The notes: generated from the letters alone by a model not told the origin. 64,000 nucleotides of DNA from Phenylobacterium sp. RIFCSPHIGHO2_01_FULL_69_31 (GCF_001824475.1 NZ_MHXN01000014.1:283854-347853), one strand, 5' to 3'. Positions 27,705-39,941 are shown, counted from the first letter of the stretch. Numbers and translations are program-made.

Positions 27705-29660
27705 CTAAGCGGCCTGCGCGCGGGGCGCGAAGGCGTCGTAGCCGCGGACTTCCGGCTGGTGCACGGGCACCGGGGCGCGCATCACCCGCTCGATCTCCAG
27801 GCGCGAGGCCTGTTCGCGGTCGTATAGGGCGCGCAGCTCGACGGCCCGGGCGACCACCGGCGGCACGTGGCGTTCCTCCGGCGTGACCAGCAGGCCCAGG
27901 GTGCGGGACAGGTGGCCGAGATCCGTGCGGGCCAGCAGCAGCGACAGCGGCGCCGACAGGAACAGGCCCAGCGACACCGGACTGGTCCACCAGAAGATCG
28001 CCGGATCCAGCAGCCAGGCGATCACCGCGCCGGCCAGGCCGATCAGGACGTGCCCCCGGTGCGAGCGCCAGGCCTCGCCACGGGACAGGCGGCCCGCATC
28101 GCGCTGCTGGGCGTTCCACCCGGAGTCGCGACCGATCAGGACGTCGAACACCGCGGCGCTCTGCATCAGCATGAGCACCGGCGCCACGAGGGCGCTGAGG
28201 CTGACCTCCACCGCCATGCCGGCCCATAGCCGAAGGGTTCGGCGCACGCCGGACACGGTCCGTTCGCGCATCGCCAGGACGCCGGCCATCAGCTTGGGTG
28301 CGATCAGGAGGCCCAGGGTGACGGCGAACAGCCAGACGGCGGCGTTGCCGTCGACCCGCACCGCCTCGCCGATCTGGCCCAGCCAGGCGGTGGCGCCGAA
28401 GCCCACCAGCAGCAGCCAGAGCGGGGAGGTGACGTAGGAGAGGATCCCGCGCAGCAGGTGCAGGCGGCTGATCCAATGCAGGCCTGCGGCCCCGATGACG
28501 CCCAGATGCTGGAGGTTGCCCTGGCACCAGCGGCGGTCGCGGCGGGCCATGTCGACGATGGTGGGCGGCGCCTCCTCATAGCTGCCGCCCAGGCGGGTGT
28601 TGAGCCGCACGGCCCAGCCCCCGCGGCGCAGCAGGGCGGCCTCGACGAAGTCGTGGCTCATGATGTGGCCGCCGAAGGGACGGCGGCCGGGCAGGTGGGG
28701 AAGGCCCGCGCAGGCGGCGAAGGCCTTCACGCGGATGATGGCGTTGTGTCCCCAGTAGTTGCCCTCGGCGCCGGACCACCAGTCCTGGCCGGCGGCCAGC
28801 ATCCCGCCATAGGTCCGGGCGGCGAACTGCTGGAGCCGGGCGAACAGCGTCTCGGCGCCCACCAGGGTCGGGGCGGTCTGCAACAGTCCGAGCTTGGGGT
28901 CGGCCTCCATCTCGGCGGTCAGCCGGACGATGGTGTCGGCGCTCATCAGGCTGTCGGCGTCGAGGATGATCATGGCCTCGTAGGCGGCGCCGAACCGACG
29001 GACCCAGTCGGCGACGTTGCCGGCCTTGCGATCGGTGTTCTGCGGGCGGCGTCGGTAGAACAGGCGCGCGTCGGGCCCGAGGCGGGCGCGGGCCCGCAGC
29101 AGGCCGACGACCTCGTTGCGCGCGGTGGCCTCGTCCCGCGTGTCGGAGAGCAGGAAGATGTCGTAGAGCTCGGACACCTCCAGCCGCACCAGATCCTCGC
29201 GGATCGCCTGCACGGCGGCCAGGACCCGCCCCGGGTCCTCGTTGTAAGTCGGCATCAGCAAGGCCGTCCGCGTGAGGATCACCGGCTGTGGGTCGGCGCG
29301 CCGCGGCCGCGTCGCCCGCCACTGTACGCAGAAGCCCGCCGTGGCGCTGACGAAGCCGAACGCCGTCCAGCCGAACAGCACGAGGAACAGCACGAAGGCG
29401 CAGGCGTCGAGGGCCGTGAAGCCGCCCGCCGCCAGAAGGATCGCCATGACCGCGCCGGCCGCGGCCGTGGCTGCGCCCGTGGCCCCGAACACCGCGATGC
29501 GCCGGCCTCGCACGTCCATCAGGGGCGCCAGCCGGCCCGGCGCGGACTGCAGGTCCTGCTCCGGCATGCCCAGGCGCGCCATGGGCGGCAGGGACTGGAA
29601 AAAGGGCTCCGCGGCCTTCACAGGCGCGGCTCCCGGTACGCGCCGCGCTACGCTAGCCAT
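27705..29660 (-). CDS. opgH: Glucan biosynthesis glucosyltransferase H
   Basis: Inner-membrane family GT2 enzyme that polymerises beta-linked glucose into osmoregulated periplasmic glucans. The 651-residue protein has two N-terminal membrane segments (~55-100), the glycosyltransferase core with LMPTYNEDPGRV, LSDTRD, ILDADSLMS and the product-binding RRWCQGNLQHL, then about four membrane segments in the C-terminal half (~390-560). The ATG at 29660 overlaps the end of opgG by 13 bp, so translation is coupled. Confidence 0.95.
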   Translation of the reverse strand: MASVARRVPGAAPVKAAEPFFQSLPPMARLGMPEQDLQSAPGRLAPLMDVRGRRIAVFGATGAATAAAGAVMAILLAAGGFTALDACAFVLFLVLFGWTAFGFVSATAGFCVQWRATRPRRADPQPVILTRTALLMPTYNEDPGRVLAAVQAIREDLVRLEVSELYDIFLLSDTRDEATARNEVVGLLRARARLGPDARLFYRRRPQNTDRKAGNVADWVRRFGAAYEAMIILDADSLMSADTIVRLTAEMEADPKLGLLQTAPTLVGAETLFARLQQFAARTYGGMLAAGQDWWSGAEGNYWGHNAIIRVKAFAACAGLPHLPGRRPFGGHIMSHDFVEAALLRRGGWAVRLNTRLGGSYEEAPPTIVDMARRDRRWCQGNLQHLGVIGAAGLHWISRLHLLRGILSYVTSPLWLLLVGFGATAWLGQIGEAVRVDGNAAVWLFAVTLGLLIAPKLMAGVLAMRERTVSGVRRTLRLWAGMAVEVSLSALVAPVLMLMQSAAVFDVLIGRDSGWNAQQRDAGRLSRGEAWRSHRGHVLIGLAGAVIAWLLDPAIFWWTSPVSLGLFLSAPLSLLLARTDLGHLSRTLGLLVTPEERHVPPVVARAVELRALYDREQASRLEIERVMRAPVPVHQPEVRGYDAFAPRAQAA

Positions 29661-31156
29661 CGATACATCCACGTTTCCGAAATGGGCGTTCCAGCCCGCA
29701 TCAACGTCACCCGCAGGTCGCTGTTCTTGGCGCCCGCGGGATCCAGCTCGAAACTCACCCGGGCGCCTGCGATTGAGGCGTTCGGCTGCACCGTTTCCAC
29801 CCGGATGCCTCCCGCCGTGGCGCTGGCCTGGGCCTGGACGCCGTCCAGCCCGATGGCGGGGACAGGCGCGAAGTCCACCAGGAACCGGCGGCGGGAGGGG
29901 TCGTGGCCATGACCGGTGCGCCAGGCCACGGCCCGGGCGAGCCGGGTCGCGGGCTCGGGCGAGGCGCCCCAGGTGAGCCGGTAGCGGAAGCGGTGCTCGC
30001 GACCGGCGGCCAGGGGCTCGGCCGGCCGCCACATGGCCACGATATTGTCCTCGGCCTCGCTGCGCGCGCCCAGCTCCACCAGCCGGACGCTTCCGCGGCC
30101 GAAGCCCTCCAGCGGCTGCACCCAGGCGCCGGGCCGCAGGTGATAGTTGGCCTCGAGGTCGTGGTAGGCGTCGAACGCCCGCTGGCGCTGCAGCAGGCCG
30201 AAGCCCCGGGCGGGGCCGGCGTCGAGGTCCGAAAGCCGGGTGGCCGGGGTGTGGACCAGCGGTCGCCAGATGCGCTGGCCGCGCCCGTCGTCGGTCAGCA
30301 GGCCGTCGCTGTCGTGCACCTCGGGCCGGAAGTCGTCGTAGCGGCGGGGCTGCTCCGGACCGAACAGGTACATGCTGGTGAGCGGGGCGATCCCGGCCGC
30401 GGCCAGCGGGCGGCGGGGGAACAGGCGCGCCTCCACCTCCGTGGTGGTCAGCGCCCCGGGCGTCACGTCGAAACGGAAGGCTCCCGTGGTCGAGGCGCTG
30501 TCCAGCAGGGCGTGGATCACGATGCTGCGGGCGGCCGGGGCGGGCCGCTCGACCCAGAAGGCGCGGAAGGCGGGAAACTCCTCGCCCGGCTCGCCCGACC
30601 CCAAGGCCAGGCCCCGGGCCGAGAGGCCATAGCTCACGCCTCGGGCCACCGCGCGGAAGTAGCTGGCGCCCAGGAAGGCCACCAGTTCGTCGAAGCGGCC
30701 CGGGACCTCCATCGATGTGTGGACGCGGAAGCCCGCGAACCCCAGGTCGACGGGCAGGGGGCCGGGCTTCTGGGCGCCGTAGGTGAAGAGGTCTTCCGAG
30801 AACCGGATTGGCCGGGCCGAGCCGCGGTCGGCTTCGAACAGGTCGACGGGATCCTTGAACAGGCCGCCGCGGTGGAACATCTGCAGCTGGAAGGGCAGGC
30901 CTTGGTGGCGCCAGATGGCCCGCTCCGGGCGGAAGCGCACGTCGCGATAGGCGTCGTAGCTGAGGTTCGCGAGGGCGGGCTGGAGGGGCCGGTCGGCCGG
31001 GCGGTAGCGCGCGCGGGCGAGATCGCGCGCCCGCTTTCGCACCATCTCGCCGATGGCGCTGCTGGGCGCCCAGCCGGCCGCCATGAGCGCCGCCGGCGCC
31101 ATGGCCATCAATTCTCGTCGGCGCAGACCCTGCGCGACCGCAAAACTCCGCGGCAT
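29648..31156 (-). CDS. opgG: Glucan biosynthesis protein G/D (periplasmic)
   Basis: Periplasmic partner of OpgH in making osmoregulated glucans. The ~502-residue protein has a twin-arginine-type signal (RRRELMAMAPAALMAAGWA), then the OpgG/OpgD domain with LSYDAYRDVRFRPERAIW, YLFGPEQPRRYDDFRPEVHDSDGL, and the C-terminal Ig-like part ending ETWMYRWLA. A Tat signal is typical of OpgD, so it may be closer to OpgD than OpgG. ATG 31156 is chosen because it sits just before the signal. The gene overlaps opgH. Confidence 0.94.
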   Translation of the reverse strand: MPRSFAVAQGLRRRELMAMAPAALMAAGWAPSSAIGEMVRKRARDLARARYRPADRPLQPALANLSYDAYRDVRFRPERAIWRHQGLPFQLQMFHRGGLFKDPVDLFEADRGSARPIRFSEDLFTYGAQKPGPLPVDLGFAGFRVHTSMEVPGRFDELVAFLGASYFRAVARGVSYGLSARGLALGSGEPGEEFPAFRAFWVERPAPAARSIVIHALLDSASTTGAFRFDVTPGALTTTEVEARLFPRRPLAAAGIAPLTSMYLFGPEQPRRYDDFRPEVHDSDGLLTDDGRGQRIWRPLVHTPATRLSDLDAGPARGFGLLQRQRAFDAYHDLEANYHLRPGAWVQPLEGFGRGSVRLVELGARSEAEDNIVAMWRPAEPLAAGREHRFRYRLTWGASPEPATRLARAVAWRTGHGHDPSRRRFLVDFAPVPAIGLDGVQAQASATAGGIRVETVQPNASIAGARVSFELDPAGAKNSDLRVTLMRAGTPISETWMYRWLA

Positions 31157-31222
31157 GGCATCCCGTTTACGCGTCGGCCCCGAACGCTTGTCCCTCGCGT
31201 AACCGAAGGGCGAAAACATGGC

Positions 31223-32193
31223 CTATGGCCAAGCTGATCCCCAGTCCAGCCGCCGCGCGACGGCGTGTGCGGGCTTGTCCCGGCGGAGCACGAGCCGCTG
31301 CTCCAGACCCCCCTCGCCGCAGAGCTTGAACGCGATCCCGGGCTTTCCGGCGCGGGGGCGCGCCAGGATGCGGGCGGCCGCTGCGCTCCCGATGACGGCC
31401 GGGCGGGCCGCCAGCAGGTAGGCGAACTTCTCGTCCTCGAACGGAACCTCGGCGCCCTTGGCCAGCCGGTGGTCGCGCGAGCGGGGCAGGCGAACGTTGA
31501 AGTGGCACCAGTCGGGGGCCGTTAGGGGGCACGGGCCGTGGTGAGGGCAGGGGGCCAGGATGCGGGCCCCGGCGGCGATGATCTCGTCGCGGGCGGCGAG
31601 AATCCGCGCGTAGCCGGCCGGCGTCCCCGGTTCGACCAGCGCCAGCAGGCCGTCGCAGGCCTCCCACAGGCGGCGCACCACGCCCGCCTGCGCCGCGGGC
31701 GAAATCTCGGCCAGGGCGTAGCTGGCCAGGACGAGATCGGCCTTCGGGAACGGCCCGGCCGTCAGGTCCCCGCTCTGCGTCTCCGCCGTACGGACCGGGC
31801 TGGGCGCCTCGGCCGCCAGGCGCCTTGCCATCTCGAGGAAGGGGGCGCTGGCGTCGAACCAGGTGATGCGCTCGAGGGCCGGCCAGGCCTCGGCCGCGGC
31901 CCAGCTTCCGCCACCGGGGCCGCAGCCCGCGTCCAGCAGGGACCGCGGCGAAAAGTCCGGCGCCCGCGCTTCAGCTTCGGCGAAAACCGCCGCGTTCGCG
32001 GCATAGGTCGCGGGCAGCCGGGCCAGGGCGTAGGCCAGGGCGTCGTCGCGGCCCTTGATCACGGCCGACGATCCGCGGCCCGCGCGATAGGCCTCCGTGG
32101 TCGCCGCCGTGCGTTCGGCCAGGTCGCGGCGGGATGCGCCCGAGAGCTCCCGATCGATGGCGGCCCGCAGGCCGTGCGGGAGCTCTACGGACA

Positions 32194-32194
<1 letters not shown>
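31223..32194 (-). CDS. Rsm22-like small-ribosomal-subunit methyltransferase family protein
   Basis: A 323-residue SAM-dependent methyltransferase homologous to mitochondrial Rsm22. The SAM motif is LLDAGCGPGGGSWA (~86-99), and LVLASYALAEI and LALVEPGTPAGY follow. A Cys/His cluster (CPHHGPCPL then PDWCHF) is the metal-binding signature of this family. It acts on, or during maturation of, the small ribosomal subunit. The ATG shares one base with the acs stop (TGATG), so it is translated after acs. Confidence 0.9.
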
Positions 32195-34533
<2,339 letters not shown>

Positions 34534-34699
34534 GACTGAACCTCCGAAGGATCGCTCCCGGTCGAGTATCCGTGCGGCCGCGGTCGCGCAACCTCAAGCC
34601 TCGCCGATCGCCGTGCGCGACGTTGCGGCGCAGCGAAGAATCGGCTGCGCCGGGACGGCTCCGCTTGCGGCGACTCGGACGCGGCGCGATTCTGCGCGG

Positions 34700-35206
34700 A
34701 TGCTCCGTGCTTCCATGATCCTCGCGCTCGCGGCCGTGGGCCTGTCGTCCTGCGGCGACAAGGCGCCGAAGGCGGCGAGCGAGAGCGCCAGCCGGCTGCT
34801 GGCGGCGGCGCTGGCCGATGATCGGGTGGCGTTCGAGGCCGAGATCGACCGGCCCGCGGTGCGCGACGACGTCCGTCGCCAGGTGGCCGAACTGGCGCGT
34901 AGCACCGCGCTGGAGGTGGACGGCGGCCCGTCGGAATTCGCCCTGGACCGGATGATCAGCCCGGACGCCCTCCGCGTCGTGGACGCCTCGGGCCAGCGCC
35001 CGGCCCAAGCCCCCACGGCGAGCGAGGTGGCGCCCCTGATGAAGGTCGTCGACAAGAAGCACGTCTGCCTGCGCGACGCCGAGGCTCCCGAAGATTGCCT
35101 GCTGACCTTCGCCAAGGGCGACGACCCCAAGGCCGGCGGCCGCTGGCGGCTGGTCGGGATGAAGGCCATGGACCTGCGCATCGAGGTCGCCAGCGCCGGC
35201 GGCTGA
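34700..35206 (+). CDS. DUF2939-type lipoprotein
   Basis: A ~168-residue predicted lipoprotein (MLRASMILALAAVGLSSCGDK, lipobox LSSC). It contains the pattern LAAALADDRVAFEAEIDRPAVRDDVRRQVAE, typical of DUF2939, followed by an Ala/Pro-rich stretch and a beta-rich end (CLLTFAKGDD, WRLVGMKAMDLRIEV). Two further Cys residues (HVCLRD, EDCLL) may form a disulphide. The function is unknown. ATG 34700 is selected because it precedes the signal. It is divergent from acs. Confidence 0.82.
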   Translation: MLRASMILALAAVGLSSCGDKAPKAASESASRLLAAALADDRVAFEAEIDRPAVRDDVRRQVAELARSTALEVDGGPSEFALDRMISPDALRVVDASGQRPAQAPTASEVAPLMKVVDKKHVCLRDAEAPEDCLLTFAKGDDPKAGGRWRLVGMKAMDLRIEVASAGG

Positions 35207-35283
35207 ACCAGTTCGGAATTTACTGTAGGCGCCGGCAGACCCTATGGAGGGGGCGATCAGTCCTCCCAGTCGAAGGCTTCCCC

Positions 35284-36033
35284 ATGCTGCTGCACCTTTC
35301 CACCTGGGCCGAGGTCGAGGGCTTCCTCGGTCGATCCAAGACTGTCGTCATTCCGATCGGTTCGAACGAACAGCATGGGCCGACAGGGCTTTTAGGCACC
35401 GACTGGCTCTGCCCCGAGATCATCGCCCATGAGGCCGAGAAAACCGGCGACATCATCGTGGCGCCGACGTTCAACATCGGGATGGCCCAGCACCACCTGG
35501 ACTTCCCGGGCACCATCGCGCTGCGCCCATCGACTTTCATGCTGGCGATCGGCGACTGGTGCCGCAGCCTCAGCCATGCCGGCTTCGAGAAGCTCTATTT
35601 CCTGAACGGCCATGGCGGGAACGTCGCCACCATCGAGGCGGCGTTCTCCGAACTGTACGCCGAGGCCAGCTATGCGGGCCGCAACCGCGGCTTCGCCTGC
35701 AAGCTCAAGAACTGGTGGGACCTGGCGGGGGTCACCGCCCTCGCCAACCGCCAGTTCCCGGTGGGCCACGGCAGCCATGCGACGCCCTCCGAGATCGCCG
35801 TGACCCAGTGGGCCTATCCGGACTCGATCAAGTCGGCGAACTACGCCCCGCAGATCGCGCCCACCGGCCCGATCCGCGAGGCCCACGACTTCCGCGCCCG
35901 CTACGCCGACGGCCGCATGGGGTCCGACCCCGGCCTCGCCACGCCCGAGAAGGGCGGCGAGCTGGTCAAGCAGGCGGCGGCGTCGCTGCTGCAGGACGTG
36001 GCGGCGTTCGATGCGGAGACGGGGCCGGGCTGA
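35284..36033 (+). CDS. Creatininase-family amidohydrolase
   Basis: A 249-residue metal-dependent amidohydrolase of the creatininase/MftE fold. Visible motifs are IPIGSNEQHGPTGLLGTDW (metal-binding Glu-His and Asp), FNIGMAQHHLDFPGTIALRP, FLNGHGGN (metal His) and VGHGSHATPSEIAVTQ (metal Glu). The substrate is unknown. Mycofactocin partners are not present, so an MftE role is unlikely. ATG 35284 begins the conserved region, though an upstream in-frame extension exists. A repeat element follows the gene. Confidence 0.9.
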   Translation: MLLHLSTWAEVEGFLGRSKTVVIPIGSNEQHGPTGLLGTDWLCPEIIAHEAEKTGDIIVAPTFNIGMAQHHLDFPGTIALRPSTFMLAIGDWCRSLSHAGFEKLYFLNGHGGNVATIEAAFSELYAEASYAGRNRGFACKLKNWWDLAGVTALANRQFPVGHGSHATPSEIAVTQWAYPDSIKSANYAPQIAPTGPIREAHDFRARYADGRMGSDPGLATPEKGGELVKQAAASLLQDVAAFDAETGPG

Positions 36034-36036
36034 TCC

Positions 36037-36177
36037 CTTCCCTCCCCTGCATGGGGAGGGTGGCTGCGCGCGAAGCAAGCAGACGGGTGGGAAATCACCG
36101 ACCAGGCTCCGAGCCCGGTCGTGCAGCCCCCACCCTGGCGACTTCGTCGCCTGTCCCTCCCCATCAAGGGAAGGAAT
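36037..36177. repeat. Inverted palindromic element related to the one at 7739-7865
   Basis: Outer arms CCCTTCCCTCCCC and its complement GGGAAGG bracket ~140 bp between the creatininase and Rieske genes. The reverse arm reads GATGGGGAGGGACA, a hairpin GGCGAC GAA GTCGCC, then AGGGTGGGGG. The forward arm reads TGGGGAGGGTGG, a CTGC...GCAG hairpin, then ACGGGTGGG. The plan GGGGAGGG-hairpin-GGGTGGG matches the other copy while the hairpin stems differ. Confidence 0.6.
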
Positions 36178-36542
36178 TACGCTGTCCAGACCTCGCCCCC
36201 GCGCACCTCGACCGGCCAGTCCGTCAGCCGCTCGTCCGTGCACGGTCCCGCCACGCAGAGGCCGTCCAGGGTGAACAGCGCTCCGTGGCCGGCGCACAGG
36301 ATGTGGCGGGCGTCGCGGGTGAGGTAGCGGTCGTCCATGGGCGCCAGGGGCCAGCCGGCGTGGGGGCAGCTGTCGACGAAGCCGCGCGCCTGACCGCCCT
36401 CACGGAGAACGAAGCCGGCGAACATGCGCGAGCCGTCCCGGAAGCGGAACGACTTGCCGCCGGGGTCCTTGATCTCGTCCAGCGCACAGAGGCGGACGCC
36501 CGCCGGCGGGCGGGCGGGATTGTCGCTCTCAGATCTGGCCAA
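36177..36542 (-). CDS. Rieske [2Fe-2S] ferredoxin-like protein
   Basis: A 121-residue soluble Rieske protein with no membrane anchor. The cluster ligands are complete: CPHAGWPL (Cys59, His61) and CAGHGALF (Cys83, His86). The protein is short and free-standing, as in ferredoxin components of ring-hydroxylating or other oxygenases, but no oxygenase is adjacent. It overlaps the YciI gene by 14 bp and is the last gene of tsaD-gpsA-yciI-Rieske. Confidence 0.92.
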   Translation of the reverse strand: MARSESDNPARPPAGVRLCALDEIKDPGGKSFRFRDGSRMFAGFVLREGGQARGFVDSCPHAGWPLAPMDDRYLTRDARHILCAGHGALFTLDGLCVAGPCTDERLTDWPVEVRGGEVWTA

Positions 36543-36813
36543 ACGTGATCTTCACCGCGTTCAGCTCGACCTGACGCCAAAGGCCGGCCTGGGTGTAGGG
36601 GTCGGCGGCATTGAACGCCTCGGCGGCCGCCTTGTCGGCCACGTCCAGGATGAACATCGAGCCGGCCATGCCGCCCGCATCGTCGAACATGGGACCTGCG
36701 ATCTTCACGTCGCCGGCGCGGCTCTGCACATAGGCCAGGTGCCGCTCGCGGGTCGCCATGCGCAGGCCCAGGGAGTCGGGCTTGTCGAGGCAGTGCAGGA
36801 CGAACGTCGGCAT
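36529..36813 (-). CDS. YciI-like protein
   Basis: A 94-residue alpha/beta barrel protein of the YciI/YCII family. It starts MPTFVLHCLDKPDSLGLRMATRERHLAYVQ and carries the conserved His (RERHLAYV) and Asp (DPYTQAGLW) of the putative active site. The biochemical role is not established. The ATG directly follows the gpsA stop (TGAATG) with GAGAGG upstream, and its end overlaps the Rieske gene, so all are co-translated. Confidence 0.92.
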   Translation of the reverse strand: MPTFVLHCLDKPDSLGLRMATRERHLAYVQSRAGDVKIAGPMFDDAGGMAGSMFILDVADKAAAEAFNAADPYTQAGLWRQVELNAVKITFGQI

Positions 36814-37803
36814 TCAGTTTTCCTCTCGGAGCGGTCTTGAGAGCAGGCCGCGGATGGCGTCGTCGACGCCGGTCTCGCCCGCCAGGATGGCGGCCACCGC
36901 CTCGCAGATCGGGGTCTCGACGCCGAGCTTGCGCGCCAGCTGACGCACGGCGGGCGCGGAGGCGACGCCTTCGGCCACCGACAGCTTGCCGGCCAGCGCC
37001 TCCTCCAGCGTCTGACCCGCGCCCAGCGCCAGGCCGACGCTCATGTTGCGCGACTGCGGGCTGGAGCAGGTGAGCACCAGGTCCCCCAGGCCGCAGAGGC
37101 CGGCGACGGTCTCGGCCTCGCCCCCCAAAGCCACGGCGATGCGGGTGAGCTCCGAGAAGCCGCGGGTGATCAGGGCCGCGTGGGCCGAGCGGCCGAGACC
37201 GCGGCCCTCGACGATACCGCAGGCGATGGCCAGGACGTTCTTCACCGCCCCGCCCGCTTCGGCGCCGATCATGTCGGTGGCGAAGTAGGGCCGGAACGTC
37301 GGTGTGGCGATGGCCTCGGCCAGATCCTCGGCGCAGCCGTCTTCCGGGCAGGCCAAGGTCACGGCGGTGGGCAGTCCGCGGGCCACCTCGCCCGCGAAGC
37401 TGGGGCCCGAGAGCACGGCGGGCGCGGCGTGCGGGATCGTCTCGGCGAGAACCTCGGTCATCAGCTTCAGCGAGCCCTGCTCGATCCCCTTCGAGCAGAG
37501 CAGGATGGGCAGGCCGTCCCGGGCGTAGGGGGCGAACGCCGTCAGCGTCGCCCGCATGTGCTGGGCCGGCGGCACGGCCAGCACCAGGTCGCAGGCAGCC
37601 AGGTCGGCCAGGTCTCCCGTGGCGCGGATGGAGGGCTCCAGCGGCACCCCCTTCAGGAAGGTCGCGTTCTCGTGGGCGGCGTTGATCGCCGCCACGACCT
37701 CGGGCTCGCGCGCCCAGAGGATGACGTCGCGCCCGGCCCGCGCGCAGACCTGGGCCAGGGCGGTGCCCCAGGCGCCGCCGCCGATCACCCCTGCGGTGGT
37801 CAT
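36814..37803 (-). CDS. gpsA: Glycerol-3-phosphate dehydrogenase [NAD(P)+]
   Basis: Reduces dihydroxyacetone phosphate to glycerol-3-phosphate for phospholipid synthesis. The 329-residue protein has the NAD(P) motif [13 protein letters not shown] (~6-18), [26 protein letters not shown], the catalytic Lys region [12 protein letters not shown] and [11 protein letters not shown]. The ATG overlaps the tsaD stop (ATGA). The tsaD-gpsA-yciI order is common in alphaproteobacteria. Confidence 0.96.
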   Translation of the reverse strand: MTTAGVIGGGAWGTALAQVCARAGRDVILWAREPEVVAAINAAHENATFLKGVPLEPSIRATGDLADLAACDLVLAVPPAQHMRATLTAFAPYARDGLPILLCSKGIEQGSLKLMTEVLAETIPHAAPAVLSGPSFAGEVARGLPTAVTLACPEDGCAEDLAEAIATPTFRPYFATDMIGAEAGGAVKNVLAIACGIVEGRGLGRSAHAALITRGFSELTRIAVALGGEAETVAGLCGLGDLVLTCSSPQSRNMSVGLALGAGQTLEEALAGKLSVAEGVASAPAVRQLARKLGVETPICEAVAAILAGETGVDDAIRGLLSRPLREEN

Positions 37804-38891
37804 GCCTTCGCTCCCTTGCGGCCGGCCTTGTGGGTGGGATTGGCGTTCGCGGCCGCTTCGTCCAGTGGCCAGCGCGGCCGGGCTACGGCGTCGAGCGGGT
37901 CGGAGATCCCGGCCGCCAGGCGCTCGGCGCCGGCGAGGGCGATCATCGCGGCGTTGTCGGTGCAGTAGGCCAGGGGCGGGGCGGCGAAGCTGAAGCCGCG
38001 CCTGGCGGCGGCCTCCTCCAACCGCGCGCGGACGGTCCGGTTGGCCGCGACGCCGCCGGCGACGACGAAGCGCAGGTCGCGGCCGCCGTGCTCCTCGGCA
38101 TAGGCCTTCATGGCGCGGTCCGACTTCTCGGCCAGCTGGCCGGCGATGGCGGCCTGGACGGCGGCGGCCAGGTCGCGGCGCTGGTCGTCGGTCGCCACGC
38201 CCTCGGCCAGCCGGGCGGCGGCCGTCTTGAGGCCGGAGAACGAGAAGTCGCAATCCTTACGGCCCAGCAGCATGCGCGGAAGCTGGAAGGCCTCGGGGTC
38301 GCCGCCGGCCGCCAGCCGCTCGAGCGCCGGCCCGCCGGGATAGGGAAGCCCCATCGCCTTGGCGATCTTGTCGAAGGCCTCGCCGGCCGCGTCGTCGATG
38401 GTGGAGCCGAGGCGGCGGCAGGCCCCGATGCCGTCCACGCTCAGGAGCTGGCAATGCCCGCCCGACACCAGCAGCAGAAGGAAGGGGTAGGGCAGGTCCG
38501 CGCCCAGCCGCGCCGAAACCGCATGGCCCTCAAGGTGATTGACCGCCACCAGGGGCAGGCCGCGCGCCAGGGCGACGGCCTTGCCGAACGACAGGCCCAC
38601 CATCACCCCGCCAACCAGGCCGGGTCCGGCCGTCGCCGCCACGCCGTCCAGGTCCTCGTAGCCCAGGCCCGCCTCGGCCAGCGCGGTCTCGGCGATAGAA
38701 TCGACGGTCTCCACATGGGCGCGCGCGGCGATCTCGGGCACCACGCCGCCAAAGGGGGCGTGCTCGGCGATCTGGCTGCCGACGATCGAGCTCAGCACCT
38801 CGGCGCGGCCGTCCGCGTGCCGGCGCACGACCGCCGCGGCGGTTTCGTCGCAGCTGGTTTCCAGTCCAAGGACGGTGAGGCTGAGGGTCAT
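37800..38891 (-). CDS. tsaD: tRNA N6-threonylcarbamoyladenosine transferase TsaD
   Basis: Transfers the threonylcarbamoyl group to A37 of ANN-decoding tRNAs, with TsaB, TsaC and TsaE (none in the window). The 363-residue ASKHA-fold protein shows [15 protein letters not shown], the metal motif in [13 protein letters not shown] (His-x3-His), [12 protein letters not shown], the Asp-rich [16 protein letters not shown], and FSFSGLKTA. It is the first gene of a four-gene operon and divergent from hemC, with a palindromic region between. Confidence 0.97.
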   Translation of the reverse strand: MTLSLTVLGLETSCDETAAAVVRRHADGRAEVLSSIVGSQIAEHAPFGGVVPEIAARAHVETVDSIAETALAEAGLGYEDLDGVAATAGPGLVGGVMVGLSFGKAVALARGLPLVAVNHLEGHAVSARLGADLPYPFLLLLVSGGHCQLLSVDGIGACRRLGSTIDDAAGEAFDKIAKAMGLPYPGGPALERLAAGGDPEAFQLPRMLLGRKDCDFSFSGLKTAAARLAEGVATDDQRRDLAAAVQAAIAGQLAEKSDRAMKAYAEEHGGRDLRFVVAGGVAANRTVRARLEEAAARRGFSFAAPPLAYCTDNAAMIALAGAERLAAGISDPLDAVARPRWPLDEAAANANPTHKAGRKGAKA

Positions 38892-38911
38892 CCGGTTGCC
38901 GGTGGCAGGTT

Positions 38912-38933
38912 GCTACTGTAGCAGGCCTGCTAC
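38912..38933. promoter_or_regulatory. Palindromic GTAGC array between tsaD and hemC
   Basis: GCTAC-T-GTAGC is followed by AGGCCT-GCTAC. This includes the perfect 16-bp palindrome GTAGCAGGCCTGCTAC (38918-38933). It sits in the 72-bp divergent gap, about 20 bp from the tsaD start and 30 bp from hemC, so it could be a shared operator or a hairpin in the hemC leader. Confidence 0.45.
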
Positions 38934-38963
38934 GTTTCCTTATCCCGAGGTAGACCGCCCACC

Positions 38964-39941
38964 GTGCCTTCGCAACCGCCCGCCAACCCCGGCCAGGTCC
39001 GCATCGGCGCCCGCGGGTCCAAGCTCAGCCTCGCCCAGGCCGGCCATATGCAGCGCCGCATCGCCGCCGCCCTCGGCGCCGACCCCGCCGATCCGGCCGC
39101 GGTCGAGGCGGTGGCGCCGCTGACGGTGATCACCACCACCGGCGACCGGGTGCAGGACCGCCGGCTGCTGGAAATCGGCGGCAAGGGCCTCTTCACCAAG
39201 GAGATCGAGGAGGCGCTGATCGAGGGTCGCATCGACTGCGCGATCCATTCGATGAAAGACGTGCCGGCCGAGCTGCCCCCCGGCCTCTGCATCGCCGCGA
39301 TCCCCGAGCGGGAGGACCCGCGCGACGCCTTCCTGAGCCGCGGCCCCCTCACGCTCGAGGACCTTTCGCAGGGCGCGAAGCTTGGCACCGCGAGCCTGCG
39401 GCGCCAGGCCCAGTCGCTGTACCGCCGCCCCGACCTCGACGTGCAGATGCTGCGCGGCAATGTGGACACCCGCCTCGCCAAGCTGGCGGCGGGCGAGGCC
39501 GATGCGATCCTGCTCGCCTACGCGGGCCTCCGCCGGCTGGGCCTGGGCGACCTGCCCAAGAGCCTCATCGACCCCAAGGAGGCCCCGCCGGCGCCCGGTC
39601 AGGGGGCCCTGGCCATCGAGACCCGCGAGGCGGACCGCGACCTGCCCTGGGTGGCCGGCCTGCGCTGCGAGACCACCACGCTCTGCGTCACCGCCGAGCG
39701 CGGCGCCCTGGTCGCCCTGGAGGGGTCCTGCAAGACGCCCATCGGCGCCCACGCCTGGCTGGAAGGGGGCTCGATCCAGCTCATCGTCGAGGCCCTGTCG
39801 CCCGGCGGCAGCGCGCGTTTCCGCCACGCGGGCGACACCGAAATCTCGCAGCTGTCGGATCCGCTAAGGTCGGCCAGGGACCTGGGCTTCTCACTGGGCC
39901 AGGCGATCAAGGACGAGGCGGGCGACACCATCGTCCTCTGA
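38964..39941 (+). CDS. hemC: Porphobilinogen deaminase (hydroxymethylbilane synthase)
   Basis: Polymerises four porphobilinogens into hydroxymethylbilane. The 325-residue protein has IGARGSKLSLAQAG, the substrate-binding IDCAIHSMKDVPAELP, LGTASLRRQAQ, MLRGNVDTRLAKL and the dipyrromethane cofactor Cys in EGSCKTPIGAHA. The start is GTG 38964. It is the first gene of hemC-hemD-mic60-hemY, a well-known alphaproteobacterial heme cluster. Confidence 0.97.
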   Translation: MPSQPPANPGQVRIGARGSKLSLAQAGHMQRRIAAALGADPADPAAVEAVAPLTVITTTGDRVQDRRLLEIGGKGLFTKEIEEALIEGRIDCAIHSMKDVPAELPPGLCIAAIPEREDPRDAFLSRGPLTLEDLSQGAKLGTASLRRQAQSLYRRPDLDVQMLRGNVDTRLAKLAAGEADAILLAYAGLRRLGLGDLPKSLIDPKEAPPAPGQGALAIETREADRDLPWVAGLRCETTTLCVTAERGALVALEGSCKTPIGAHAWLEGGSIQLIVEALSPGGSARFRHAGDTEISQLSDPLRSARDLGFSLGQAIKDEAGDTIVL

